From: Torreya grandis
Lineage: Eukaryota > Streptophyta > Pinopsida > Cupressales > Taxaceae
Direction of reading: 5' to 3'
Assembly: GCA_037957365.1 (NCBI GenBank)
Contig: JARHVA010000224.1
Coordinates: 2,085,501-2,149,500, forward strand
Length of the DNA: 64,000 bases
Part shown: positions 1 to 12,093 of the stretch, one piece after another
How the letters are laid out: each line of letters begins with the position of its first letter
How positions within the stretch are numbered: position 1 is the stretch's first letter
Made by a program: the position numbers and the translations under genes
Notes under the pieces: model-generated
Seen by the model: the letters and a program-made list of their open reading frames with translations, nothing else
Database searches by the model: none
Told to the model about the DNA's origin: nothing

Positions 1-310
1 TCAATAATCAATGGTCCAAGGAGACACAAATAAAGGGTATGTTCAAATGCCACACAATAAAAGGGACATGGCTTTTTCAAATGTAAACAAAAGCAAGAAT
101 GACATATTAAAATGTCCATACCACAAGTGATGACATATCAAATGTCAAAGAATCAAACAAAGGTAGGGGGCAAAAAAATGGACCATACTCAAATGCTCTA
201 TAGACAAGATAATAGAAAGGAAAGACACTCAAGGAAGTGCATAAATAAAAGAATAAAAAACCAACATAAACATAGCATACTAACCCATGGATCTAATGTG
301 TTAGCAAAAC
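1..310. repeat. Dispersed direct repeat, left copy (pairs with 11,070-11,376)
   Basis: This block matches 11,070-11,376 almost base for base in the same orientation. Both copies share the runs ATGACATATTAAAATGTCC and CCCATGGATCTAATGTGTTAGC. The match stops just after that last run. The right copy lies in the 3' region of the minus-strand Tat-like element G1, so the left copy is probably a piece of a related element cut by the window edge. The short frames here are not preserved between the copies, so I call no gene. Confidence 0.8.
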
Positions 311-1102
311 CAAGAAGCGCTACATGTCACTAGCTATTGCATGCCACACAAGAGAAGTTTGAGAAGGATGCCTCTTAATGATTTATAGTTTTAGCACAAC
401 ACATGGGGTTTGAAGAACTTGTTTCCTATTTGAATTTGGCATATATATTTTTATAAATATAAGTGCAAGCCTACACACCGAGGGATGATGACAATTTTTT
501 GTGTAGCACTTATAACTAAAGCAAGAGAATTGAAACTATCTAAAACTTTATGTTTAGATTTATGAGAATTTTATTATATGAAATTAGTTCTAAGTGAATG
601 AGAAAGAAGTTGTTTTTTGTGGAACTTTGCATCTAAGGAGATATTTCATGGATTTTTGAAGATTAAAATGGTGAACTTTGTGTTATCTTTAATTTGAATG
701 TGAATATCAGTCTTTCTTAGTCATTTGCTAAAAATATTATCATCTCTTGAATGTTTATTTATTTTTTCGGATCCAATAAGATCTATAAAAATTATTATTG
801 TGAAGTATAACTTATTTTGCTCCATGCTTTCTAGTTTTCCACTCTTGATTTTCAAAAGTTTCTTTACAAATTCTTTGAAACAACTACTTACTTGCTGCAA
901 AATCACTTTGTTATGGTTCATGAACACTATGATTAAAGTAATACCCCAAAAATAAAGCAACTTGCACATAATATATATAATTTGTGAATAACTAAGAACA
1001 ATAGAAAATTATAAGTATACATGAGCTTCACCATTAAATGAAGGGGATTTAATCCATGAAGACCTAGGTAATTTTGTTAATTTGCAAAATATCTAGCCAA
1101 CA
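311..1102. other. A+T-rich stretch, no gene recognised
   Basis: I see no conserved motif. Overlapping short open frames on both strands around 720-970 look like chance frames in A+T-rich DNA. The stretch lies downstream, on the minus strand, of the copia Gag remnant at 1,103-1,495 and may be further decayed sequence of that element, but no protease or integrase motif is visible. Confidence 0.5.
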
Positions 1103-1495
1103 CTATGGTATACCTTTTATCTTAGATGTATTGATTACTAATGCCTTAGAACTAGGAATAAAATCTAATCAAACTAGTTTTGACTATTTCCTAGTGAAAT
1201 GTTTACAAAAGGTCTCAAAATAAGGAATCTTAAATTCATCACCAAAGGTGTCCATGATGAAACAAAATGTATAATAAAATAATTGAAATAGACCCATTTA
1301 TTTAGACAAAATTATAAATACACATTCATCATCCTTCTTGGCCTTACCACAATCTATTAATTATGAGTGAATGGACTTGAATTTGGCAAGAAAGTTTTCA
1401 ATAGAAGGAAAGTCACTACGAGAAAGAAAGGATAACTTTGCATCTATTTGTAAAGATGTGAATTGATTTATTTTCCCAAAAAAATCTAAAAATGT
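1103..1495 (-). pseudogene. Ty1/copia Gag remnant (UBN2-type), broken
   Basis: On the minus strand one frame runs through about 130 codons with several stops. It reads FFGKINQFTSLQIDAKLSFL, then SIENFLAKFKSIHS, DCGKAKKDDECVFIILSK, FCFIMDTFGDEFKIPYFETF and finally a KHFTRK-stop-SKLV segment. The sequence pattern fits the helical core of copia Gag, which packages element RNA in virus-like particles. Related wording (a TF..T...LG..W..P.LDEF...LTRE segment followed by DKLIQMGTL) occurs in the plus-strand copia at 28.2-28.4 kb, so the two may belong to related families. At least four in-frame stops (TAA, TAG, TGA) make it non-functional. No zinc knuckle or LTR can be tied to it. The family assignment is from pattern recognition only. 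Confidence 0.6.
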
Positions 1496-2054
1496 ATTTC
1501 ATGTTTATTTTGGTGCAGTGCATTTTGTGATGTGAAACAATAGTTATCAGAAACATGTATAGGACTGAGCCCCATGGATTCATCGTGTTTTTTCATAAAC
1601 ATAAATTGATAATATTCCTTTTGAAATTTTGACTAAGTATCACTCAACATAAACCAAAAAACCTTATATGTCAAAAATTGTTTCATCTTTGGTTTACATG
1701 TGTGGTAGTTATGTGGAGTTAATAGACCAAAATTATTAGATTTAGCCCTTGCACAAAAAAAATGAAACAATATCAAGGAAATAAGAACACCTTAAAAAAA
1801 TATCAAAAGAGAAAATAGGCACCTAAATTTTATCTTGAATCCTCCAAAAACCACTTATTACACAAAAAAATTAACCCCCTCCCCTAGAAAAATGAAGTGG
1901 TGGTACTTTATAAGTAGTGTGATATAAGTTGTTTTACAAGGAAACTTTTGAAAAAAAGTTGAAATAAACACAATTTGTTTACTAAATAAATATGACCTAA
2001 ATTTACAATAGTGTAGAGTGAAAAAAATACATAGTTTCAAAAAATACAACACTC
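1496..2054. other. A+T-rich flank of the G1 LTR, no gene recognised
   Basis: This stretch has oligo-A runs and a CCCCCTCCCCT tract near 1,875. No coding motif was recognised on either strand. It is the sequence immediately outside the outer end of the G1 3' LTR. Confidence 0.4.
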
Positions 2055-2682
2055 TATTTAACCCTAAATTGGGATATGGATCCTATTTGGATAGATAGGG
2101 TTAAAAATATATAAATGAATAAGTATAAGGATAATAAATAGATTTATAGAAATTCAATTAAGTACAAAACTTAGATAGAACATATATGTAATTTATTATA
2201 CTAAAATATGCTAAAAATGGAAACTACTGCTATTTTAGATATTGCATTAACAATTAAAGAAGATACTTATCTAGTTATGATGCTAATATAGATCTGGATC
2301 TAGAATAAGCAAGAAGCAAACTAGGAGAATGTCTTATAATAGTCATCAAATTTTGGATTAGGTGCCCTTATAATTATAGACACGTACAATAGTCTGGGAA
2401 AGTTTCATCAATGCTAGTGTTTAGATCAGATGCAAATGTCCAGTATAGAATAATTGTTGAAACATGATGCAACCACCTAGATGCTTTTGGGTTTGTCATC
2501 ACCTTCACTAGGTCATGGAATGTCACTCCTTGTCAAATGATCATAACCCTAGTTCTTCACCTTCATATTTGATAAGGAAAAAATGGGTTAGTGGGCACAT
2601 GGTGTCGAGCTTCCCCAAAGACCATTCTATTAACGAGCATTGCTTAAATATCTAGTAATCTGAAGAGGGCCTCAGACTTATA
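2055..2682 (-). repeat. G1 3' LTR, outer part (split LTR)
   Basis: This part matches 22,881-23,250 over its first 350 bases and 38,340-38,790 over its second half. It is cut at 2,682 by the copia at 2,683-9,079. Without that insert the LTR would be about 1.28 kb. The last five bases, TTATA, are the left target duplication of the insert. Confidence 0.75.
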
Positions 2683-5580
2683 TGTTATAGGTATACCCAC
2701 TAAGAGTTTTGGTGAATCAGTGATGCTAGATGATCCAATTCAATTCCCAAATCTTAAACAATCAGCACATACAATCATGATGCATACAAATTAATGATTG
2801 TCATGAACAAGGAAGATATAGCAAGATCAAGCACATAACACATGATATATGGGGGAAACCCTCTTGGGTAATAAAAACCACTAAACCTTGCAAGATGGAC
2901 TATAGTCTTCTAATTAAAATATATAATTTATACCAAAACCAATTGATCAAGGAAAATCCATCCCTTAATTTAGTGAGACACCAATCCCACAAGGAGCTAC
3001 TGCCCCTATCAAGCTAAGAACCCACAATAACTAGACTTTTTAACAAGTTTCACCTTGTAAGGAGGAACCAAACCCCTAAGAAACCAAGAATCCACCTATA
3101 TGCCTTGCATATATAATATTTAACACCTATTTCTAATCTTCAACTGATGATGACCACCTTTTTTTTCACTCTTCACCTTCACTATTTCACTCAAACAGTC
3201 TCAAGGGCTCACTTGTTCAATCTGCCTCTTCTAAGATTATTACGTCCAATGAACTATGTATCCACATCAATCAAATTGATCAAACAAGAAAGAATGATCC
3301 TATTTTCTCTTTGATGTTCCTCACTAACATGTACCTTATCTTTCAAAGGTTCTCTTCTTCGCTTAACTCCACACTTCCTTAACTAGCATAAATAGGCCAA
3401 TTAAGCATTGTACTTATACCACTCTCTTGGTATAACCCATCTTGGTTGGCCAAGATGATTACCATAATTATTATAAGTTTTAAATATATCCTCATTCACA
3501 TTACATTTAATAAACACACACTCTTTAAGTTGGCCAATACCCAATTATCCCTAAACCACCATTAGGTCTTGGTGAGACCTAAAACAATTAGGCCTTCATA
3601 ATCACATGTTACATGTGAGACTAATTGGACCACAATAATATGTTAACAATACTTAAAATAGATAAAACATATCTCCAATATCCACTTTATCACTCTCATA
3701 TGTGTACATTCTATCTGGAACACCAACTCAACACTTGAACCTACCAACTAAGTTTTCGCACTCTTTAGACCTTTATACATAGAGAACATGGTCTCAAGCT
3801 TTTGAAGCAAATACTCAAATATTTCATATATAAATATGATTATATCACATTTTTGAAACCTTTATGACATATTAAACACCTTCGTATGATTTAAACACTT
3901 CAACATAGAATCTAAGCACTCAAATCAACTCTCTCAAAATGACCACTGGGGTTGGTCATAGACAATCAAAATATAGTCATGTATTTTGACTCTCCATATC
4001 TAATCATGGATATATCATGATAATAAAATCCTTATAATAATCCTTTGAGACTTATATAAAATCTCCATGCTTATTTTATTCTTCAATTCTACTCATAACA
4101 CCTTCAACTCACTCCTACAACATGGTCACTCAATCTGCCAGTGGATTCAACAAACATAGTCAAATTCTAAGTAATTTTTTCCACTAAAGATGTATTTTTA
4201 AAGCATAAAAAATACTCAAAAAAAATTATAATTAAATATAAAACACTCTCCAATATATATTTCATCTTGAAACATCGAAATACCATTAAGAAATCTTCAA
4301 TTATCCTGTTCGGGTCACTTACAAGACATAGTCAAATACATATTCAATTTGGAGCTCAATATATTTGAATTTGAAAATAGTCAAATATTATATCCAATAA
4401 TGTATGTGTGTCTTGAATTCCTATTCAACTTTGCATTTTACACCATCAACAAATTCTTCTTAGATCAAAATATATTAGCAAAATATTGTAGACTAGTTTT
4501 TCCCTTTGCTAGTTTCAAATGACAATGGTCACTATGTAATTTTTTTACAATAGACACTTTGACCTCATTATTTATTCTTGGAAACTTTGAACAAATACAA
4601 ACCATCTATCTCCTTGAAATTGTTATGTACTTTACCTTGTAATACTCATCTTTGATCTTAGATCCTAGATCCTAAGATTAAACCACTTAGTACTCTCACG
4701 TGCCTTCTGAGCACATTGACTATTTGACTTGATTGAACTTCAACCCCTTGGTAGTCCCTCATTCCTTTTGAGAATCCTTTGACATGTTGACCTAATATAA
4801 TCCCTTTATCTCTATCTATACAATCACTCACTTACCATTACATTTTTATCTGATAGATTAGATTTTAGCCTTACATCTACTGCTCAAAATCCATGATTGT
4901 GACACTTGTCATGAACACATTCATTCTTAGGTACCATTGACATTTTGACTTAATACACATCATTAGATCACTACTGACAATATCACTCACTTTGTTAGAT
5001 CCTTCTCTGGTTAGATTAATTTTGTGCCATATATCCGTGATCTAATTAAATGTTTATCATTATATCTTCATCTATTAGATTAATTTTATGTCATATATCT
5101 ATTAAACACTCACCATTAGATCTCTCTTTATAAATTTGTATAAGTATAGAAACTTAGTGAACTTCTATCTAAGAGGTCAACTTTGTACCTGCATATATTT
5201 TTCTATGCTCCATGTCTAAACCTAAAATTTGAACCATATGATCTCCTTTCATAGGGAAATCCATCCATGTATCAAGCTGCACCTGTAAGCTTCACATGTG
5301 TGAAATATGATGTCATCAAATTACTTACTTAGCCTTATCTGTCAAGCTGAATACTTGAGATTAGACATTTAGATGACTATTCTGATGAATTCCACTCACT
5401 TCCATAATAATTCTAGTCACCCCTGACACCCCATAAGATCTCTACAACATGTATATACCATCAATATCATCCATTAATTGCTTCACTAAGTCAAACACTG
5501 ATGAACCATCAATCTGATCACATTTTCATTAATTCACTATTATCTCATGCTCTCTTTGACATCAATGACTATACTCAAAA
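2683..5580 (-). repeat. 3' LTR of the minus-strand copia relic
   Basis: The LTR is 2,898 bp. It begins TGTTATAGG on the plus strand and ends CTATACTCAAAA, where the partner copy has CAACA. The adjacent polypurine tract fixes its inner edge at 5,580. Bases 3,257-5,580 align along their whole length with 6,755-9,079. The 2,683-3,256 part has no partner because the right LTR is truncated. The LTR contains no convincing open frame. Confidence 0.75.
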
Positions 5581-5621
5581 ATCTCCACCTTTGTCATTGA
5601 TGAAAAAACACCCTCAAAATA
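5581..5621 (-). other. Polypurine tract remnant of the minus-strand copia
   Basis: Read on the minus strand, this stretch ends in GACAAAGGTGGAGAT directly before the LTR start at 5,580. That is the usual copia layout of a purine-rich plus-strand primer abutting the 3' LTR. Only about 40 bp of the internal region remains before a foreign LTR begins at 5,622. Confidence 0.6.
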
Positions 5622-6754
5622 TGTAATGTCCCCTTTTTCCTAAATGTAACATTTCAAGAATACCATTAGACTATTCTATTCCTATAGGCTAATTTGGGTG
5701 TTGTAAGGGAATAGTAATGTGGGGATCACTATTCATAGGTACTATTCAAAAGTACTATTAATTGACACTATGCATGTGTCACTATTCATGGTGACATGGT
5801 AGGTGATGTAGTAGTGACATGGTAGAGTGATATGGATGGTGGCATGGCATGTCATGTAGAAGATGATGCATTTGATGATGTAATAAGGAGATGATTTACG
5901 GATTCATGTGGAATGACTCACATGGAAATATATGGCATGTGAAGTTGTGGGGAATTGTACTCTAATTGGTGACATAAAAATGAATATTTTATTGTGTCAC
6001 ATACTATGTAAAGATAAGGGTGAGTAGTCTTGGTGCCATACTTTGAAATAATAGTGTTCAAGCATGTGAAAACCTTTTGAAAGGTTTTTAATTTGATTAT
6101 ATCTTGTCTCCCACTCGTTGGGATCACATGGAATAAGATGACAAAGACAACAATATTCCTGGTTGTTCACATGTGTGAATGAAGATTACTATTTGGAAGC
6201 ATATGGATGATGGGGAGTAAATACAAAAGAAGGTAACTAAATTTTGGATTTTTTTTGCACAACAAGACAACCACCCCACATGGGTTTACTATTTCCACTT
6301 GGAGTATGGCACAATTTTCCTTCTCTCCCTTCATTTCAAACTTGTGGAATTCTCTATTGTGTTTTCTATAAATATGGAACTCTTCCCTTTGTTTAGGCAT
6401 GCTTATGATAAACCCCCAAACCCCCTTTGTAATTGAGCTTTCATGTTCAATCCTCCCTCTCTTAGATTCATTCCTTGAGTTTTATACTAGTCTCGGTGGT
6501 GATGTGATTCCACCCACACTAGTTTTGATAATTCCATCAAGGGTTTGTACTAGAGCTAATTCAGGTTTACTAGTCCTTAAAAGATTCCACCCACACTAGT
6601 TTTATTATATTTTCATTTGTAGTTTTGGAGTGCAGAGTTTAGAGTGTTGAAGAGTGCAGTGTGTGGAATATTGAGAGAATTGTAGAGTGTCCCAGATTGT
6701 GTGTGTTGTATGAGTTTTTACATCTATTATGTGTTGTATTAAGTTTTTGATTGT
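5622..6754 (+). repeat. Lone gypsy-type LTR of the TGTAATGTCCCC family inside the copia relic
   Basis: The first 0.95 kb aligns with the LTRs at 23,259 and 26,230. Shared features are the start TGTAATGTCCCCTTTTTCC, runs of ACTATTCA and GTGACATGG sub-repeats, and a promoter-like stretch CTATAAATATGGA near 6,366. The last 170 bp differ, so this is a variant subfamily. The right edge is uncertain within the 8-bp sequence TGTATCCA, which also starts the conserved part of the copia LTR. No target duplication is visible (AAATA on the left, TGTAT on the right). That fits a recombination product rather than a simple solo LTR. Confidence 0.7.
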
Positions 6755-9079
6755 TGTATCCACCTAAATCAACTTGATCAGATAAGCATGAATAATTATC
6801 TTTGATCTTTGATAGTCCTTAGTAACTTTTACCTTCTATTTCAAAATTTCTCTTCTTCTCTTAACTCCACACTTCCCTAACTAGCACAAATATGCCAATT
6901 AGGCCTTGTACTTAGACCAATCTCTTGGTATAACCCATCTTGGTTGACCAAGATGCTTACCATACTTGTTATAAATTTGAAATAGGTCCTCATAAATATT
7001 AAATGAAATAACCACACACTCTTTAATTTGGCTAATACATTATTATCCCTGAACCACCATTAGGTCTTGGTGAGACCTAAAACAATTAGGTCTTCATACT
7101 CACACATTATATGTGAGGCTACTTGGACCACCTTCATCCTTTATCGATGCTTTGAAAAGATAAAACCTATCTCCAATATCCACTTTATCACTCTCATATG
7201 GTTCCATGCTACCTGGAACACTAACTCAACACTTGAACCTACCAATTATGTATCCTCACTCTATAGCCCTTCATACACAAAAAACACTATCTCAAACTTC
7301 TGAAGTAGCCACTCAAATATTTCATAAAGACATATGATTAAATCACATGGGAAAAAAATTAGGATATTTTCAACAAACCCATGTGCTTTAGATACTTCAA
7401 CACAAGATCTAATCACTCCAGTCAACTCTCTCAAAATAACCACTAAGGCTGGTCATACATAGTCAAAATATAGTCATGTATCTTGACTCTCCATATCTAA
7501 TCAGGGATATATCATGACAATAAAAGCCTTATCATAATCCTTTGAGACTTATATAACATCCCCATGATTATTTTCTTAAATTCTTCTCATAACACCTTCA
7601 ACTCACTCTTGCAACATGGTCACTCAATCTGTCAGTGCATTCAACAAACATAGTCAACTTCTAATCAATTTTTCACACTAAAGATGGATTGGTCAAGCCT
7701 CCAAAAACCTCACATATTTTTCTCATTGAATTTGGAAAAATCTCCAATATATAGTTCATCTTTAATCATCTAAATAACATCAATAACTCTTCAATTATCC
7801 TTCTCAAGTCACTTGTAAAACATGGTCAAATACACATTCAAATTTAGATATCAATATATTTGACTATACAAACATTCAAATATTCTAACCAATTTATTTA
7901 GATCTACCTTTAAGTCCTCTTCAAATTTTTATTATACACCATTAGCAAATCCTTCCTAGATCAAAAGATATTAGCAAAATATTATAGATTGGTTTTTCCC
8001 TTTACTATTTTCAAATGCCAAGGGTCACTATGTAAATGTTAAACAATGGACACTTTAACCTCATCTCATGATTCCTAGAAAATTTAAAAAAATACACATC
8101 ATCTATCTCTTTAGAAGTAACCTATACTTTACCTTGCAATGCTCATCATTGATCTTAGATCCTAGCTCATAAGATTAAACCACTTGACACTATTGCATGC
8201 CTTCTAAGCACATTAACTACTTTACTCATTGAAATTCAGCCACTTGGTAGTCTCACTTGCCTTTTGAGAATCCTTTGACATGTTTATCCAATACACTCTA
8301 TTGATCTCTATATGTACAATCACCCACTTGCCATTGGATCTTTGTTTAATAGATTAGATGCTGGCGTTAGATTTTCTACTCAAACTCCATAATTATGACA
8401 ATTTTTACCAACACATTCATTCTTAGGTACCATTTACATTTTAACTCAATATGCACCAATAGATCACTACTGATAAGATAACTCACTCCATTAGATCCTT
8501 ATCTAGTCATATTAATTTTGTATCATAAATATTTGATCTAATTAAACTTTTACCATTAGATATTTATCTGTCAAATTAATTTTGCATTGTATATCTATTG
8601 AACTCTCACTGTTAGATTTCTCTCTACAAATTTGGCTAAGTATAGAAACTTACTGAGGTTCTATCTGAGAGGCCAACTTTGCACCTGCATATATTTTGCT
8701 ATGCTCCATGTCTAAACCTAAAATTTAAACCATATGATCTCATTTCATATTGGAATCCTTCCATATATCAATTTATTCTTGAAACCTTCACATGTATGAA
8801 ATATGATGTCATCAAACTACTTACTCAGCCATATCTATCAAGATGACTACTTGAGCTTAGACATTCAAATGATTGTTCTAATGAATTCCATTCACTTCCA
8901 TAAGCATTATAAGTACTCTTAACACCCCATAGAGTCTAAGATGTATCATGTCCATATCATCTATATCATCCATTAATTACTTCACTAAGTGAAACACTAA
9001 TGAACTATCAATTTGATCACTTTGTCAATAATTCACTATGATCTCATGCTCTCTTTGACATCAATGACTATGCTCAACA
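6755..9079 (-). repeat. 5' LTR of the minus-strand copia relic, truncated
   Basis: This copy aligns with 3,257-5,580 at nearly identical length. It ends CTATGCTCAACA, then TTATG (target duplication). The part matching 2,683-3,256 is missing, together with the primer site and all of the 5' internal sequence. Confidence 0.75.
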
Positions 9080-9084
9080 TTATG

Positions 9085-9734
9085 TATTTATCCCCTACAT
9101 GTTCTCTTATATGTAATCATGAAATGTATAATAATAACATAAAATAATGACTTAGCTTATAACTTGGAAAATTATGTTCTTGGGATGTTACCTCAATACT
9201 TTAAAATTGTAGCTATTTTGTCCCCATGGTTGATATGATAATAGGAGAAAATAGGGAAGTTTTTCTCACTTGAATGCTTGATTGAGTGTATTTTGGTTAG
9301 TTACCTTGTGAGAGGTAAGAAGTTTCTAGGTGAGAAATTAATTATATTTGTTCTTATATTTATACCAATCCCTTTGGATAAAATCTCACATATTATCACT
9401 TAGGTTGACCATTAAGATACATATCATTTAAAAATTAAATCATTTTAGGGCACTAAAAACTTACCTTATAATAAGACACTTGCATTGACACATGTGTCTA
9501 CCCAGGATGTAAGTGTCTAGGTAGCAAGAAAATAAGTACAAGCTCAAAAATTGTAGAGATAGAAAACAATCAACATAAGACTAGTCAGACTAAGAGATAG
9601 GCCAAGGGGTATAAAAGAGTAGATGCGAGACTTGTGAAGATAGGAAAGGTATATAAATAAGAGTAACAACCAAGGTTATATTTTTCCAAGTGTGAAATAT
9701 TTAGGTTCTATATAATTCATAAATATCATTTGCA
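9085..9734 (-). repeat. G1 3' LTR, inner part
   Basis: It resumes the LTR interrupted at 2,682 and matches 38,810-39,545, for example AGACTAAGAGATAGGCCAA. A TATA-like GGTATAAAAGAG lies near 9,609 on the plus strand. The end CATTTGCA is followed directly by a pyrimidine tract that is the minus-strand polypurine tract. Confidence 0.7.
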
Positions 9735-9749
9735 TTCCCCTTTTTAATC
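9735..9749 (-). other. Polypurine tract of G1
   Basis: The minus strand reads GATTAAAAAGGGGAA, then the LTR start TGCAAATG. This is the expected plus-strand primer next to a 3' LTR, and it fixes G1 as minus-strand with its internal region at higher coordinates. Confidence 0.6.
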
Positions 9750-10540
9750 TAATAATAAAAAATTTAGTTTAAAGGAAACGAATGCATAAGTAGGTGTGTA
9801 TAATACACCATGTCTTTTCTTGAGCACTTTGTGATTGACTTACCTATAATGAAGAGAATTTTATAGTATAGTATTAGTGCATATACTCTAAAATGGAAAT
9901 TATTTAAATGATTAAAATTTAAAGAGAGAAATGTTTAGGAGTACACCTATGTATCGATGCAACTGCCTTACCTATTGAAAATTTGATTTCAAAGATATAG
10001 CATTAGGAATCAATAAAAATGATATTAAGACAAATATTAATATATAAAGAACATATATCTAATGAGATAGAGAGGTACATATGAGGGCACATGCCCCCAA
10101 CCTTGGAGAAAATATGGATTACCACTTGGCAACCCAATCATACTTATAACCTAGTGAATGTGAGTGAAACAAGTTAACTCACACTATAAAAATGATGAGG
10201 ATAGATGATATAATAAATTCAAACCCAAAACTTGGAAATATTGAGTGATTTAATCACCACAACAATACCAAAAATGAAACCAACTACTGAAGTAGATTAG
10301 CTCAATATAGTCCATAAAAGTCCAGCCTGGTGGGTGATCATAGTCTTTGAAAGTGTTTGGAATATAAAACTATATTGGAGTTTGTAATATTAGGCACAAA
10401 TTTCATATCATATGTACCTTAGATATGTATCATGATAAAATTGTGTATAAAAATGGTACCAATGTATAAAATTCTACCACAAATGTGTTTTTGAATCATA
10501 TAAATGTATGTTTTGTGTAATTCAAAAATTTAAACAAGTG
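9750..10540. other. G1 3' untranslated region, no gene seen
   Basis: This A+T-rich stretch lies between the polypurine tract and the hairpin repeats. No reverse transcriptase or integrase motif is visible on the minus strand, where the pol of an autonomous relative would end. Confidence 0.4.
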
Positions 10541-10815
10541 TGGGTGACATGTTACCATAACATGCCCCCACTATATATGGATAAATTTTAAAACTAATAT
10601 AAGTACCAATGTGGAGGACATGTTTATAAAACATTCCCCAAGTTAATCTAGGTATGTTGAATATAGAGTAAATGTGAAGAACATGATTCCAAAACATGCC
10701 CCCATCAAATCTGAAACTATGAATGTGTGGAAGCCATGTCTCTATCACATGCCCAAACTAAATATAAGACTATGAATTTGTATAATTCATATCTATATGA
10801 CATGCCCCCACTAAT
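10541..10815. repeat. Five-unit degenerate repeat of CATG hairpins followed by CCCCC
   Basis: Units start near 10,548, 10,619, 10,682, 10,735 and 10,788 (spacing 71, 63, 53, 53). Each has a 17-nt inverted repeat. The first is CATGTTA-CCA-TAACATG, a perfect 7-bp stem. The second has ATGTTT/AAACAT. The others keep CATG...CATG or a mismatched version. Most are followed by CCCCCA or CCCC. The array lies in the 3' region of G1, so the minus-strand RNA would carry the same hairpins preceded by a G run. Its role is unknown. Confidence 0.65.
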
Positions 10816-11069
10816 ATTCCCCCCTTTGAGGTGACTGAATATAGATTCTAGTAGTTACATCACATCAAAAGGATAAGATAACCATATGATTATGAATTAA
10901 TCATGTAGCACATAAGAGAACTTGTATAGGTAAATGTATCATTGAATCACATATAATGTGATCACATCAAGGCCGAAGATACATGATAAATATCATGACA
11001 ATATTTAGAGAGTAATATTACAAGCTCAACAAGAAATCAAGAGCACACACAAGAGAACTCAAAATCAAA
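10816..11069. other. G1 3' region, no gene seen
   Basis: This stretch contains CCCCCCTTTGAGG and A+T-rich sequence between the hairpin array and the 307-bp dispersed repeat. No motif was recognised. Confidence 0.35.
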
Positions 11070-11376
11070 TCAATAATTAATGGTCTAAGGAGACGCAAAT
11101 AAAGGATATGTTCAAATGCCACACATTCTAAAGGACATGGCTTTGTAAAATGTAAACAAAAACAAGAATGACATATTAAAATGTCCATACCACAAGTGAT
11201 GACAAATCAAATGTCAAAGAATCAAATAAAGGTAGGGGAAAAAAATGGACCATACTCAAATTCTATATAGACAAGATAATAGAAAGGAAAGACACTCAAG
11301 GAATTACATAAATGAAAGCATAAAAAACCAACATAAACAAGCATACTAACCCATGGATCTAATGTGTTAGCAAAAA
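11070..11376. repeat. Dispersed direct repeat, right copy (pairs with 1-310)
   Basis: It aligns with 1-310 with scattered substitutions and small indels. The two copies lie 11 kb apart and are in the same orientation. They are not an LTR pair, because the G1 LTR ends between them. Confidence 0.8.
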
Positions 11377-12093
11377 ATGTCAAGTACATAGTAAATCAAG
11401 TACACTATAGAAGATATAAGAATGGATAAAGGTATGTGTAAGTACATATATAAGGTCAAACATGATAATGTAAAATGACAATAGAATGATATAACCTAGA
11501 TGCATCCTGATCATATAGGTGGATGCCCCCAATGTACTGGTGATGTGAATAGAGGTAAATATCAACATCCAAAATTGCATACATCTTGTATTATTGTATA
11601 CCTATATCACACTCAAATAGATGCATGAAACACATGTATGTAGAAGTAATTGATATGCTATACATCAACTTAGAACTAATAATATATATGTTGAGGAGCT
11701 AATAGAATATGTGAATTCTTAAAACATTTTTGGATTTCTGAAGGATTTTTATTTCTTTTGTATTTTTTGAATATGTGAAGAGACTATCCTTTCATCTCAT
11801 CTAATGGGTGCTCATATATATATATCTCCCCATTGTGAAATTGGTTTAATAAATTGGTGACATTATCAAGGAGTCTGTTTATGTGTAGTATCATTTATTG
11901 TAGCATTTGGGATGCTCTGTGTATGTAAAATATTACTATGTGGTCATGAAGCAAAAAAGAGTAGGAGTAGGTGTTCATGGAACCCATCATTGAGTGTTCT
12001 ATGGTTTCTTTGGAACAATAATAATAGGAACATGTGTAGGTGCTCTAGGTATCTAGATGTGGTGTATAGTAGATGAGGATTCTATAGAACCCA
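11377..12093. other. G1 internal region between protease and 3' region, no gene seen
   Basis: No RNase H, reverse transcriptase or integrase motif is recognisable on the minus strand, where pol should follow the protease. One 66-codon minus-strand frame (11,380-11,580) is hydrophobic and has no recognisable match. Confidence 0.4.

Larger units (their letters stand above)
2683..9079 (-). mobile_element. Minus-strand Ty1/copia relic with 2.9-kb LTRs, internal region almost entirely lost
   Basis: Two long direct repeats flank a short centre. The left LTR is 2,683-5,580 and the right one, missing its first 570 bases, is 6,755-9,079. The shared parts are 2,324 and 2,325 bp long. On the plus strand the outer ends read TGTTATAGG and CTATGCTCAACA, giving TGTT/AACA termini. 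The target duplication is TTATA (2,678-2,682) and TTATG (9,080-9,084). A related, uninterrupted LTR at 38,790-38,815 reads CAGAATTATGTTG at the equivalent site and acts as an empty-site control. A minus-strand polypurine tract survives beside the left LTR. Short alignments of the LTRs show about 11% mismatch by eye, so the insertion is older than the Tork-like element. No coding sequence remains. Confidence 0.75.

Noticed and set aside
2055..2080. AACCCTAAATTGGG as telomere-type repeat
   Set aside because: It is a single copy at each LTR start, not a tandem array.
3257..9079. The equal repeats 3,257-5,580 and 6,755-9,079 as the complete LTRs
   Set aside because: Their lengths match, but the flanks show no target duplication. 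The empty-site comparison with 38.8 kb puts the true outer end at 2,683, with TTATA/TTATG flanks.
10548..10805. CRISPR array
   Set aside because: The units are degenerate and unevenly spaced, with no constant repeat and no cas genes, in a plant-type transposon context.
1..11376. The 310-bp repeats as LTRs of one element
   Set aside because: They lack TG...CA ends, and G1's own LTR and purine tract end between them.
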